Positions 48,187 through 58,299 of a DNA stretch of 64,000 nt are shown here, piece by piece. The position numbers and the translations under genes were made by a program. Position 1 is the first letter of the stretch. Every line of letters starts with the position of its first letter. The notes beneath the pieces are model-generated. The model made no database searches. It saw nothing but the letters and a program-made list of their open reading frames with translations, and was not told the DNA's origin. This DNA comes from Bacteroidales bacterium (GTDB lineage Bacteria > Bacteroidota > Bacteroidia > Bacteroidales > UBA10428), in the NCBI GenBank assembly GCA_016934395.1, contig JAFGSZ010000036.1, positions 62,001 through 126,000 on the forward strand. Reading direction: 5' to 3'.

Positions 48187-50805
48187 ATGAATATTACATC
48201 AATAAAACAAAGGGGGATTATTTTATTAGCCGGTATAGTGCTGATTTTCCCGCTTTTTAATCTTACGGCCCAAAAAGCAAACTTCACATTAAATGATCTT
48301 GGAGTGTTTAAAAAGCATGGCGTTGAAGTTATGATTTATAACGATTCGTTTAATGAAGGAGGATTTTTTGATGAAAAAGTTAACGGTATCCAGATGATTC
48401 AGCATGGAGTACGAACGGTTACCGGCGGAGCTGTGCGGTTAAGTCCTACACCAGAACAATGGGACCTGACGCCTACCGTACAAGACCGGATTATTAATGT
48501 GGAAAAAAATTCAGCCGAAGTCACCTTGTTTTATGACCATAATAATTTTTCAAGTAAACTGCGTATAGAAGCTAAAGAATCGGGAATCCTGATTACAACC
48601 ATACTTGATAAACCATTGCCCGCAGAACTGATTGGAAAAGCCGGGATGCATATTGAATTTTTACCGGCAGCCTATTTCAAAAAAACATATTTTATGGATA
48701 ATCAATCGGGAATTTGCCCCTTGTATCCTGCAGGTCCTATGTCTCTCGAGCCCTATGAAGATAAAACTCCACAATGGTTTGGCCAGTTAACCGCAGAGAT
48801 AATAAACAACGCATATGCTAAAACCCTGCCTATTGCACAGGGTAAAAAACTTGTTTTGGCTCCCGATGATCCAAAATTGCTGGTATCTATAGAATCCTTG
48901 AGTGGAGAACTGAATTTTCTTGACGGGCGCAATCTTGCCCAGAATGGCTGGTATGTGATCCGTGAAGTATTACCTGCCGGAAAAACAGGAGAGGTAGCAA
49001 AATGGCTGCTTACGCCAAACAGCATCCCCGACTGGATGCGTGAACCGGTAATCGGACATTCACAGGCCGGCTATTTTCCCAAACAGGAAAAAATTGCAGT
49101 TATTGAACTGGACAAAAATGACACTCCGAAACAAACGGCAGTAGTGTATAAATTAAAAGAAGACGGAAGCCGTGTAAAAGTATTGGAAAATAATTTGAAA
49201 AAATGGGGGCAATTTACCCGGTATAATTATTACCAGTTCGATTTTTCATCTGTCACCGATGAGGGATTGTATGTAATTGGATATGATAATGTAGAAACAA
49301 AGGCATTTCCAATTAGCGCCAATGTATATGATAATATATGGCACCCAACGCTCGATGTATGGTTCCCGGTGCAGATGGATCATATGTTTGTAAATGAAGC
49401 ATACCGTGTATGGCATGGCGCTCCACACCTGGATGATGCCCTGCAGGCTCCGCTTGATACCCTGATCCACGACGGTTATAGTCAGAACAGCAGGACCGAT
49501 TCACCTTACAAACCCCTGGAACATATTCCGGGATTAAATATCGGTGGCTGGTTTGATGCCGGAGATTTTGATATCCGCACCAATTCGCATTGCGAAACGG
49601 TTATGTACCTGGCTGAAGCCTGGGAAGATTATAAATTAACCAGAGATCAGACTACTGTATTGAAAGACCGCAAGTATGTTGAGATTCACAGGCCGGACGG
49701 AATTCCGGATATCCAGCAACAGGTGGAACACGGAACTCTGGCCCTCATTGCCCAGTACAGAGCAGTAGGGCATGCCATTCACGGAATTATTGTTCCTAAT
49801 CTGCACCAGTATCATCATCTGGGTGATGCGGTAAATATGACGGATAATCTGGTGTATAATCCAAAACTAAACCCTCACGAGACAGATGGTTTTACTTCAG
49901 GAACTTTTGACGATCGCTGGGCATTTACAAATATATTTCCTCCGGTTACCTTTCAGTCTGCTGCCGCATTGGCAACAGCAAGTATTGCGTTGCGGGGGTA
50001 TAACGATGAATTAGCAGATGAAAGCCTGCAAACAGCAATTAAAGTCTGGGACCAGGAGGTTCTTCAAAAAAGGGAATCCGACTCAGCCTGGCTAAGTGAA
50101 TTGTTTTTTATAACCGATAAAGAAATTTTAAAACGCTGGCTTAGTGGTGAAGAGCTTCGCTTAACCATAAAACTTCTTTTGGCTACAGAAAATGAGAAAT
50201 ATGCAAATCACCTTGCAAAAAATCTTTGGCCATCGATTAAGGACAGGGCCTATGAGACGGGACTGTTTTCTTCTAATTTTTTGCCCTTACTGGCTGATGC
50301 TATCCCTTATATGGATAAAAAGTATGTGAAAGACTTAAGAGAACAAGTTATCAAATTCAAACAGGTATCCGATTCTTTATTTATAAAAAATCCTTATGGA
50401 GTTCCACTTGGCCGTGGCGGATTTATGGCCGGAAATTACTCAATTATCAGTTGGGCATTAACTGCCGGTAAACTGCATCAGGCATTTCCTGACCTCATCG
50501 GACCGGAATATATATTAAGAGGATTAAATTATCTGCTGGGAACACATCCCGGATCAGACATTTCATTTGTATCGGCTGTAGGAACAGATTCTAAAATGCG
50601 AACTTACAGCAATAACAGGGCAGATTTTTCATTTATCGCCGGCAGCGTGGTTCCCGGTGCATATTTAATCAGGCCTGATTTTTATGAAAATAAAGAAGAC
50701 TGGCCCTTTATCTGGTATGAGAATGAAACAGTGATCGACTATTGTTCCGGGTATATTTACCTGGCAGCTACAGTAAATGATATTTTATCAAATCAGTCGG
50801 AATAA
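48187..50805 (+). CDS. Secreted glycoside hydrolase family 9 protein
   Basis: Secreted enzyme of 872 residues. A signal peptide (about 1-29, ending NLTAQ) is followed by an N-terminal beta domain, a CelD_N-like immunoglobulin fold at about 290-375, and an (alpha/alpha)6 catalytic domain. The GH9 base motif GGWFDAGDF, with its two aspartates, lies near 453-461. The general acid glutamate is in FIWYENETVIDY near 845. RADFSFIAGSVVPGA is in the usual C-terminal place. Family members cut beta-1,4-glucans such as cellulose or mixed-linkage glucans. No SusC/SusD pair is adjacent. It is followed by a GH3 gene after about 80 bases, so the two may cooperate. Confidence 0.9.
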   Translation: MNITSIKQRGIILLAGIVLIFPLFNLTAQKANFTLNDLGVFKKHGVEVMIYNDSFNEGGFFDEKVNGIQMIQHGVRTVTGGAVRLSPTPEQWDLTPTVQDRIINVEKNSAEVTLFYDHNNFSSKLRIEAKESGILITTILDKPLPAELIGKAGMHIEFLPAAYFKKTYFMDNQSGICPLYPAGPMSLEPYEDKTPQWFGQLTAEIINNAYAKTLPIAQGKKLVLAPDDPKLLVSIESLSGELNFLDGRNLAQNGWYVIREVLPAGKTGEVAKWLLTPNSIPDWMREPVIGHSQAGYFPKQEKIAVIELDKNDTPKQTAVVYKLKEDGSRVKVLENNLKKWGQFTRYNYYQFDFSSVTDEGLYVIGYDNVETKAFPISANVYDNIWHPTLDVWFPVQMDHMFVNEAYRVWHGAPHLDDALQAPLDTLIHDGYSQNSRTDSPYKPLEHIPGLNIGGWFDAGDFDIRTNSHCETVMYLAEAWEDYKLTRDQTTVLKDRKYVEIHRPDGIPDIQQQVEHGTLALIAQYRAVGHAIHGIIVPNLHQYHHLGDAVNMTDNLVYNPKLNPHETDGFTSGTFDDRWAFTNIFPPVTFQSAAALATASIALRGYNDELADESLQTAIKVWDQEVLQKRESDSAWLSELFFITDKEILKRWLSGEELRLTIKLLLATENEKYANHLAKNLWPSIKDRAYETGLFSSNFLPLLADAIPYMDKKYVKDLREQVIKFKQVSDSLFIKNPYGVPLGRGGFMAGNYSIISWALTAGKLHQAFPDLIGPEYILRGLNYLLGTHPGSDISFVSAVGTDSKMRTYSNNRADFSFIAGSVVPGAYLIRPDFYENKEDWPFIWYENETVIDYCSGYIYLAATVNDILSNQSE

Positions 50806-50888
50806 AACACAGGTTTATCGGTTTTTTTAACGATAAATATCTTTCTGTTGACCATTATAATAGTTTATATTAGCTAAAAAATGTGAAT

Positions 50889-53663
50889 ATGAAATATACT
50901 AATCCTGTAATCGGAATCCTTCTGATTATGTCTTTATCTGTATTCTCTCAAACAAAAAAAGCCAAAATTGATGCAGGAGATAACGTTTCAATAAACTGGG
51001 AAACTACAAAAACAGTTCAACTCAATGGAGAAGTTTTTTCGAGAAACATGGATATTAAATGGACTTGTCCTGCGAATCCGCAGGTCCGGTTTTCTGATGT
51101 TTCAAATCTTAAAACCAATGTCACATTTCCACGTCCCGGATATTATTTATTAGAATTAACAGCTAAAAAAGCAGATAATACCCAGTTAAAAGACCAGGTA
51201 ATTATAAATGTATTTACACCGGGTTCATATAAAGAAAGACTGGAAGACCTGATCAGTTTAATGACTATTGAAGAGAAAATAGGGCAACTGGTAAACCAAG
51301 CAGATTCTATTCCGCGGCTTAATCTTTCTAACTATAATTATTGGAGTGAATCCTTGCATGGAATTTTAACTGTGGGTGCTACATCTTTTCCCCAGGCTGT
51401 TGCTTTAGGTTCTTCCTGGGATACTGATTTGGTGCATCGCGTGGCAACAGCAATTTCTGATGAGGCCAGAGTTTTAAATATAACTACAGGCAAAGGACTT
51501 TCATACTGGAGCCCGACAGTGAACATTGCCCGTGATCCGCGCTGGGGAAGAAATGAAGAGTCTTATAGTGAAGACCCCTACTTACTTTCTCGTATGGGAG
51601 TCGCTTTTATTAAAGGAATGCAGGGGAACCATCCTTATTATCTGAAGACAGTATCCACGCCCAAGCATTTTATTGCCAATAACGAGGAATCTCGTCGTCA
51701 TACAGGTTCGTCTGATGTGGATATGCGCAGTCTATGGGAATATTATATGCCTGCATTTGAAAGTGCGGTTACTGAAGGGAAAGCTTTTTCAATCATGGGC
51801 GCTTATAACGAATTAAACCAGGTACCCAGCTGTGGAAATTATTATTTACTTACTGATGTACTTCGCAGAAAATGGGAATTTGAAGGGTATGTGGTTTCCG
51901 ATTGCGGCGCCATTCATGATATGGTGAGCGGGCATCATTTTTTTGAAACAGGGGCTGAGGCCGCTGCCCGGGGAATTCTTGCCGGGTGCGATTTAAACTG
52001 TGGCGATTTTTATAGAGATCATTTGGGTGAAGCACTGAAACTTGGATTAATTGAAGAAAAAGATTTAGATCGTGCTTTGATGCGAGTGCTTGGTGCACGG
52101 TTCCGACTTGGTGAATTTGATCCGAATGAATTAGTACCATACAACACAATCCCGATTGAAAAACTTGACGGCAAAGAACATCGTAAATTAGCACTGGAAT
52201 CAGCACAAAAATCCATCGTACTGTTAAAAAACTGTCATATTTTACCTCTGGATAGAAAAAAAATAAAATCCATTGCGGTAATCGGCCCCAATGCCAAAGA
52301 ATGTGAATTGGGTATTTACAGTGGCTGGCCAAATATCAGGATAAGTCCCCTGGAGGGCATAATAAACAAAGCTTCCCATTATGGTATAAAGGTGGCCTAT
52401 GCCAGAGGTTGCGAAATTGGAGGGGGTTTTTTAAAACCCATTGAAGCAAAATATTTTACGGAAGTAAATAACACGGGCACCACTGGTATGCTGGGAGAAT
52501 ATTTTAATAATATGAATCTCGAGGGTCAACCGGTGTATACCAGGATTGATTCCATGGTAAACTTTCAGTGGGGTGGTTCACCGGCGCCCGGAGTACCGGA
52601 TGATGTTTTTTCCGTACGCTGGACCGGGAAAATTATTCCTCCCGAAACACGAGTCTATCAGTTGGGGACAAGATCCGATGATGGGTCCCGGTTATTTGTA
52701 AATGGTAAACTATTATTTGAAGACTGGACAGAACATGGTGAAAAACCGAATAGCGCTGCTGTGGAATTACAAAAAGGTGTTGAATATGAAATAGTTTTTG
52801 AACATTTTGACAATATTCTTGGCGCTGCAGCGCGTTTAACCTGGGATCTCGGACAGAGAGATTTTGAACAGGCAAAAAAAATTGCTAAAGAAAGTGACCT
52901 GGTAGTGCTTGTTCTTGGTACATCTCCCGGTTTATCATCAGAAGAATTAGACCGGATGGATATTACCCTGCCAAAAGAACAAAGAGATCTGATCAGGGTG
53001 GTGGCTGAGGTGAATCCAAATATTGTAATTGTATTAATTAACGGGGGCCCCGTTGCTTTAGCCGGAACTGAAAATTATGCCAATGCTATTGTTGAAGCCT
53101 GGTATACGGGACAGGAAACAGGAACTGCAATTGCCGATGTATTATTCGGAGATGTAAATCCCGGAGGAAAACTTCCGGAAACATTTTATACTTCAAACGC
53201 CCAGCTTCAACCTTTTGCCGATTATGATATTATCAATAACAGCAGAACCTATATGTATATGGAAGAACCTGTATTATATCCTTTTGGCCATGGTCTTTCA
53301 TATACCACATTTGAATATAGTGACCTTTCATTAAGCGCAGATACTATAGATTCAAAAGGTGAAATTAACTTTCAGTGCACTATAAAAAATACCGGGAAAA
53401 TAAAAGGGGATGAGGTTGTGCAGGTATATGTTCATGATAAAGAAGCAAAGGTTAAAGTACCTATCCGGCAGCTAAAGCGGTTTAAACGAATAACTCTTGA
53501 TCCCGGGAAATCAGAAACGGTTTCATTTACAATTCCTGTATCTGAATGTTCTTTTTATGATATTGAAAAAAATGATTTTATAGTGGAACCGGGAGTTTTT
53601 GAAATCCAGATCGGCAGCTCATCCGCAGACATACGGCTAAAAAAATCATTTCTTGTAGAATAG
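50889..53663 (+). CDS. Secreted GH3 beta-glycosidase with PKD-like and PA14 domains
   Basis: Exported enzyme, 924 residues from the ATG at 50889; a GTG two codons earlier is possible. A signal peptide (MKYTNPVIGILLIMSLSVFS) leads to a PKD-like beta domain at about 25-110. The GH3 N-terminal barrel follows, with WSPTVNIARDPRWGRNEESY, TPKHFIANNEE and the nucleophile Asp in GYVVSDCGAI near 338. A PA14 domain (about 530-655, GTRSDDGSRLFVNGK) is inserted in the GH3 C-domain, which carries the acid/base-region Glu in SSEELDRMD. A fibronectin-like domain ends the protein. Relatives are beta-glucosidases and beta-xylosidases. It lies about 80 bases after the GH9 gene. Confidence 0.93.
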   Translation: MKYTNPVIGILLIMSLSVFSQTKKAKIDAGDNVSINWETTKTVQLNGEVFSRNMDIKWTCPANPQVRFSDVSNLKTNVTFPRPGYYLLELTAKKADNTQLKDQVIINVFTPGSYKERLEDLISLMTIEEKIGQLVNQADSIPRLNLSNYNYWSESLHGILTVGATSFPQAVALGSSWDTDLVHRVATAISDEARVLNITTGKGLSYWSPTVNIARDPRWGRNEESYSEDPYLLSRMGVAFIKGMQGNHPYYLKTVSTPKHFIANNEESRRHTGSSDVDMRSLWEYYMPAFESAVTEGKAFSIMGAYNELNQVPSCGNYYLLTDVLRRKWEFEGYVVSDCGAIHDMVSGHHFFETGAEAAARGILAGCDLNCGDFYRDHLGEALKLGLIEEKDLDRALMRVLGARFRLGEFDPNELVPYNTIPIEKLDGKEHRKLALESAQKSIVLLKNCHILPLDRKKIKSIAVIGPNAKECELGIYSGWPNIRISPLEGIINKASHYGIKVAYARGCEIGGGFLKPIEAKYFTEVNNTGTTGMLGEYFNNMNLEGQPVYTRIDSMVNFQWGGSPAPGVPDDVFSVRWTGKIIPPETRVYQLGTRSDDGSRLFVNGKLLFEDWTEHGEKPNSAAVELQKGVEYEIVFEHFDNILGAAARLTWDLGQRDFEQAKKIAKESDLVVLVLGTSPGLSSEELDRMDITLPKEQRDLIRVVAEVNPNIVIVLINGGPVALAGTENYANAIVEAWYTGQETGTAIADVLFGDVNPGGKLPETFYTSNAQLQPFADYDIINNSRTYMYMEEPVLYPFGHGLSYTTFEYSDLSLSADTIDSKGEINFQCTIKNTGKIKGDEVVQVYVHDKEAKVKVPIRQLKRFKRITLDPGKSETVSFTIPVSECSFYDIEKNDFIVEPGVFEIQIGSSSADIRLKKSFLVE

Positions 53664-53779
53664 GGGAGTTTAATTATTCAGAAAGGTGTGCTTTTAATTT
53701 TCCTCAAATATTGAACGAGTCGAAATGTACTTTCCTTTAAAAGCATTGTATAGTTAAATTGAAACATTTAACGAAAGAA

Positions 53780-53811
53780 CCTGACAGCTATGAGATATTT
53801 AAGCTGTCAGG
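53780..53811. terminator. Hairpin between GH3 and the PepSY-like gene
   Basis: Perfect 10-bp stem CCTGACAGCT / AGCTGTCAGG with a 12-base loop, followed by a T-rich stretch. It lies between two converging genes and may terminate both. Confidence 0.6.
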
Positions 53812-53854
53812 ATTATATTTTACCAGGATAAACTTTTAAAAAAAGATTTAATAA

Positions 53855-54319
53855 CTAATCGTTATCCTCTTCATCATCTTCTTCCATTTTTTCTTTTTGA
53901 ATTATTATACCATCCGGACTTATAGTAACTTCAATTTCTTCCTCACACTTTTTCAGTCCAAATTCATAAATTATACCTGAAGTAGTTTCAGATAGTTCGG
54001 ATTCAACAATTTTGTATGCAGCATATTCTTTATCCAGTGTTGCTTTTACAACTGCTGGAAGATTGCTTGGATTAACTTCATATTCAGTTTCCATCCAGGT
54101 ACCTGAATTGGTATAGTTTGCCGAATATTCTTTTCCGTTCAATATAAATTCTGCTTCCCATTCCGTGTCGTTCTCTTTGGTCCATTTTACCTTTGTAGCA
54201 TCAGGGAATTTTTCTGAAAAAGCTGTTTGAACTTTAGCAGGAACATCCTTAACTGTTTGTCCGCGGGCACCAAAACTTATTATTACAAATGCTCCAACAA
54301 TTAAAACTAAATTTTTCAT
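53855..54319 (-). CDS. PepSY-like secreted protein
   Basis: Secreted protein of 154 residues. The open frame starts at 54328, but MKNLVLIVGAFVIISFGARGQ from 54319 is a clean signal peptide. Two PepSY-like units follow, with VPAKVQTAFSEKFPDATKVKW and LPAVVKATLDKEYAAYKIVE. The C-terminal tail is very acidic (KMEEDDEEDND). This is the Bacteroidota PepSY-like family; small periplasmic PepSY proteins often accompany two-component systems and metal or stress responses. It follows the RND pump gene after about 65 bases on the same strand. It may be its co-regulated partner, though this is inference. Confidence 0.83.
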   Translation of the reverse strand: MKNLVLIVGAFVIISFGARGQTVKDVPAKVQTAFSEKFPDATKVKWTKENDTEWEAEFILNGKEYSANYTNSGTWMETEYEVNPSNLPAVVKATLDKEYAAYKIVESELSETTSGIIYEFGLKKCEEEIEVTISPDGIIIQKEKMEEDDEEDND

Positions 54320-54386
54320 TTTGTACAATTTTAAATGAATACTGCATCTAAATTACAATCCAATTCTAAAGAGATTTTCAAGTTGA

Positions 54387-57300
54387 TTATTTTTTTATAA
54401 TAAGCTTTAACAGGCTTGGCAAAAGAATTAGTAGGAGGGGTAAGGCAATAATTAAACCGCCAATTACTGCGATTGCCAGGGGCTGGTGCATTTGTGCCCC
54501 GGTACCAATTCCGAAGGCGAGGGGTGAAAGGGCGGCTATTGCTGCGGTGGCAGTCATTAATTTAGGGCGGAGACGCGTTGATATAGCGAACGATAAAGCA
54601 TTATTAACAGTAGTGTTTTTCAGTTCGGAAAAAAACTGCTGAATGGTGAAAATAGAATTTTCACCAATAATTCCGATAATCATAATCAGTCCTGTATAAC
54701 TTCCAACATTAAGGGGCGTTCCGGTGATATACAATGCCCATAGACTGCCTGATATACCTAATAAACTAACAAAAATAACAGCAAGTGAAATTCTTACCTG
54801 TTTGAACATAAAGAGTACTACAGTGAATACCAGCAAGCCGCCTGCAATGAGAATTTTCAGCAGTTCTGCAAAAGATTGCTGTTGTTCGGCATAAGCTCCG
54901 CCATATCGTATCTGATAGGCTGGAGGCAGATTGATTCCTGCCAGTTTATTTTGAATGTCTTTCATTACACTGCCTAAATCCCTGTTATTTAGTCGAGCTG
55001 TAATAACACCCATTGTTTGCAGGTTTTCGCGCTCTATTTCGGCTACACCGCTTTGTATTTCAAAATTGGCAAAAGTACTTATTGGCAGAAATTCGCCCGA
55101 AGGAATACAAATTTTCAACTGTCTTATTTTTTCGATGGATGTATTATTATTTTTTGGGAAAATCATTCGAATATCAGTAAGCTGCTCTTTTTCGGGAATA
55201 AAACCGATAACCGTTCCTGCAAGCCAGGTTTCCATCTGAGCCTGCAGATCGGATGGACTAAGCCCGAATTGTTTTAATTTATCTTCTTTGGGAAATATCT
55301 TCAACATGGGTCCGGCAATAACTATACCGTTAAAAACATCTGCTGTACCATCGATGGTTTCCAGGCTGTCGGCAATTTGCTTAGACAAAACTTTTACTTC
55401 ATTATAATTGTCGCCAAAAATCTTTACCTCGATGGGCTGAACACTACTCATCAGGTCGCCGAGCATATCGGTAATTACCTGGCCAAAATCGGCAATAAGA
55501 GCAGGAACTGCACTTTCAACCTTACCCCGGATTTCATCAGATACTTCATTGGTAGTCCTGTTTCTGTTTTTATACAATTCTATCAGGTAATCGCCCCGGC
55601 TTGGCTCAGTAATAAAAAATCCCATTTGTGTTCCGGTTCGCCTTGAGTATGTTTTGACTTCAGGAATTTTTTCAATAATTTCATCCACCACAGTCAACAT
55701 CCGGTCGGTTTCTTCGAGCGATGTGCCCGGGGGACTGTCAAAGTCAAGCACAATAGAACCTTCATCCATCTCAGGCAAAAAGCCTGTGGAAAGTCTTGGC
55801 AAAATATACCCTATACTCAAAATAAGCAACAGGGCAAAGGCAATACTTATGTAAGGTTTGGCAATAAAAAACTGTATCCATCTATGTTGAGATTGCACAG
55901 CATGAGCTTCTTTTTTAAACCCTTTATTTTTCGATAACAGCAGATAAATCACAGGAAGACCCAGCCAGGTAATAATAAAGGAACTGAGCAGGGTGATCAT
56001 CATGGCTTCTGTAAGAATTTTAAAATAAGCACCTGCCACACCCGACATTAGTTCAAAAGGAATAAGAATAACTATAGTACTAAGTGAAGAGCTTACCATG
56101 GAGGGGAATAAAAAACTAATGGCTTTACCTACCAGATCCTTGGGTTTTCGGTCGGGAAATTCTTCATGTGTCCGGTGAATCTGCTCAACCACAATAATGG
56201 CATCATCGATAATCAAACCTATAGCTGCTGCAATAGCGCCAATGGTCATAATATTAAAGTCGAAACCTATGGCTGAGAGTAGAATAAAAGTGAGTGACAA
56301 GGTAAGCGGAATGGTGATCAATATTACAGCACTCGATTTTACTGAACGAAGGAAAATAATTACTACCACAATAGATAATAACAACCCTATCCACAGAACA
56401 TCAATAATGCTCCGGATACTGCCGTTCACAAATTCAGCCTGATTATAATACGGAACTAATATTACATCTTTTGGTAAAATGCTATTTAATTCCACTACTT
56501 TTCGGCTGACCTCATCAGATACTTCAATCAGATTGCTGTTAGGCTGCTTAAGCACTGCCACCAGGGGAACATCTTTTCCATCGGCTTTAATTTTAATGTA
56601 CTCGTTACGTTCCGAAATTTCAACCGTAGCGATGTCCGACACTTTTATACTGCGCACTGCATTGTCAAAAAGGACCAGATTTTCAAGCTGCTCTTTGTTT
56701 TTAATGGTTGCATCAGTAACCGTTAAATACAAACGATGATAATCCACAGTATACCCATTGGATTTTATAAAATCGGTCTGTTGCAAGGCATTACCAATGT
56801 CCTGAGGGTTAATTTTTAAGTTGCTGAGTTTTTGTTCATCCAGTACCAGCCTGTATTCTTTCACTTTTCCGCCAATTACATCAACCGAAGCCACTCCTTT
56901 AATTCGCGACAAATAGGGTTTTACAATATACTCGGCGAGCATTTTTAATTCTACCTGGTTTTTTGTCTCCGATTGCAGGGAATATCCCATTACCGGTAGA
57001 ATAGACGGGTTCATTTTTTCGATGGTAATTTGAACATCGGGTGGCAGAATATTTTTAATCTGGGAAATTTGCGATTCAACCTGCTGTTTGTCGAGGTCAA
57101 TATCGGATCCCCAATCCATAAAAGCAGAAATTTCACAACTTCCCATACTGGTAGTACTTCGGATTAAGTTGATATTTTCAACCCTTTTAATGGCATTTTC
57201 GAGCGGCTTGGTTACGGTAACCATCATTTTATCAACCGGTTGTTCGCCATGGTCGGCTATTATTTTAATTTTTGGAAAAGTAACATTCGGGAAAAGAGAG

Positions 57301-57395
57301 GTTTTCATACTTTGATATGAAAATGCCCCACCTATAAGAATAAGCAACAAGATTACTGTTATCGGACTCTTAAACCTCACGAAAATTTTTTCCAT
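54387..57395 (-). CDS. RND efflux permease (AcrB/CusA superfamily)
   Basis: Inner-membrane proton-driven pump of 1002 residues. TM1 is at about 8-30, and the first large periplasmic loop contains PLENAIKRVENI and SVDVIGGKVKEY. The fourth TM segment has GLIIDDAIIVVEQ, with the paired Asp residues of the proton relay of hydrophobe-type (HAE-1) pumps. The second half repeats the plan. The operon order is regulator, kinase, TolC, adaptor, pump. The start lies two bases after the adaptor stop. The substrate is unknown; drugs, bile-like compounds or metals are possible. Confidence 0.95.
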   Translation of the reverse strand: MEKIFVRFKSPITVILLLILIGGAFSYQSMKTSLFPNVTFPKIKIIADHGEQPVDKMMVTVTKPLENAIKRVENINLIRSTTSMGSCEISAFMDWGSDIDLDKQQVESQISQIKNILPPDVQITIEKMNPSILPVMGYSLQSETKNQVELKMLAEYIVKPYLSRIKGVASVDVIGGKVKEYRLVLDEQKLSNLKINPQDIGNALQQTDFIKSNGYTVDYHRLYLTVTDATIKNKEQLENLVLFDNAVRSIKVSDIATVEISERNEYIKIKADGKDVPLVAVLKQPNSNLIEVSDEVSRKVVELNSILPKDVILVPYYNQAEFVNGSIRSIIDVLWIGLLLSIVVVIIFLRSVKSSAVILITIPLTLSLTFILLSAIGFDFNIMTIGAIAAAIGLIIDDAIIVVEQIHRTHEEFPDRKPKDLVGKAISFLFPSMVSSSLSTIVILIPFELMSGVAGAYFKILTEAMMITLLSSFIITWLGLPVIYLLLSKNKGFKKEAHAVQSQHRWIQFFIAKPYISIAFALLLILSIGYILPRLSTGFLPEMDEGSIVLDFDSPPGTSLEETDRMLTVVDEIIEKIPEVKTYSRRTGTQMGFFITEPSRGDYLIELYKNRNRTTNEVSDEIRGKVESAVPALIADFGQVITDMLGDLMSSVQPIEVKIFGDNYNEVKVLSKQIADSLETIDGTADVFNGIVIAGPMLKIFPKEDKLKQFGLSPSDLQAQMETWLAGTVIGFIPEKEQLTDIRMIFPKNNNTSIEKIRQLKICIPSGEFLPISTFANFEIQSGVAEIERENLQTMGVITARLNNRDLGSVMKDIQNKLAGINLPPAYQIRYGGAYAEQQQSFAELLKILIAGGLLVFTVVLFMFKQVRISLAVIFVSLLGISGSLWALYITGTPLNVGSYTGLIMIIGIIGENSIFTIQQFFSELKNTTVNNALSFAISTRLRPKLMTATAAIAALSPLAFGIGTGAQMHQPLAIAVIGGLIIALPLLLILLPSLLKLIIKK

Positions 57396-57397
57396 AA

Positions 57398-58288
57398 CTA
57401 TTTTTTAATTTTTACAACCGAACTATCCGGTAAACCAAAAGCCCCTTCAGAGATTATTACATCATTTACATTTAAATATGGCGAATAAATTTCCACCAGG
57501 CTGTCATTTTCAATTCCTTTCTGAACGGGTACTTTTATAGCCAGGCTGTCGTGCTGGATCTTCATCAGCCAAAAATCGTTTTGTTTTTCATTAGTCATCA
57601 CAGCTTCTTTAGCAATTAATAAGGTGTTGTTATGTGCGAGGAGAACAAACTGCACAGTAAGATTAAGATTTTCGGGCAATTGCCGGAAAGAATCTGGTTT
57701 TAAAAAGACTATTTGTGTCTGGTCCGTTTCGCTGATGGAAGGTAATATTCTGGTAATTTTACTATTGAGTAATGTATGGTCGGGTAGCAGAAGTATGCAC
57801 TGAGTTCCAGTTTTCAGCAGGCGGTTGTATTCATAAGGAACATTCACCTGTACCATAACATCTTTATTTTCTACGATGGTACACAGCAAATCACCCTCAA
57901 CCAGATAGGTTCCGGTTTGATTTATGTTCAATTCACTTACAATTCCTCCGGAAGAGGCCAGTACCTTTAAGTTATCGGATGTATTGTTTAACGCGTTGTT
58001 TTCTTTGGTTTGCAGCTCAAACAGTATATCGCCTTTTTGAACCATATCGCCGTATTTCACATTCACAGCTGCAATATAGGCTGAAACCGGTGCTGTAATT
58101 TTGTTCTTTTTCAGATAGATGGTTTTCCCGTTCAGGTGAATATATTGTTCTATGTTTCCCTGTTTAACAAGGGTTGTTTTTACCGGGATTAAAAGGATTT
58201 CCTCTTTGCTGCCTGCACTTTGCTCTTTGCAGGATATAAGCAGAAACTGAATAAAAACAAAAAAAATAATGGTGGATAGATTTTTCAT
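57398..58288 (-). CDS. RND periplasmic adaptor lipoprotein
   Basis: Membrane-fusion protein of about 296 residues. The lipoprotein signal FIQFLLISC ends with the anchoring Cys. The barrel-sandwich hybrid includes KITAPVSAYIAAVNVKYGDMV and GDILFELQTKENN, and the beta-barrel ITRILPSISETDQTQI. The start at 58288 (MKNLSTIIFF) is chosen over the longer frame starting at 58312, which would overlap tolC by 13 bases. It links the RND permease to the TolC channel. The hairpin coiled coil is almost absent, so it may be a short-adaptor type. Confidence 0.9.
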   Translation of the reverse strand: MKNLSTIIFFVFIQFLLISCKEQSAGSKEEILLIPVKTTLVKQGNIEQYIHLNGKTIYLKKNKITAPVSAYIAAVNVKYGDMVQKGDILFELQTKENNALNNTSDNLKVLASSGGIVSELNINQTGTYLVEGDLLCTIVENKDVMVQVNVPYEYNRLLKTGTQCILLLPDHTLLNSKITRILPSISETDQTQIVFLKPDSFRQLPENLNLTVQFVLLAHNNTLLIAKEAVMTNEKQNDFWLMKIQHDSLAIKVPVQKGIENDSLVEIYSPYLNVNDVIISEGAFGLPDSSVVKIKK

Positions 58289-58299
58289 CTGCAACCGAA

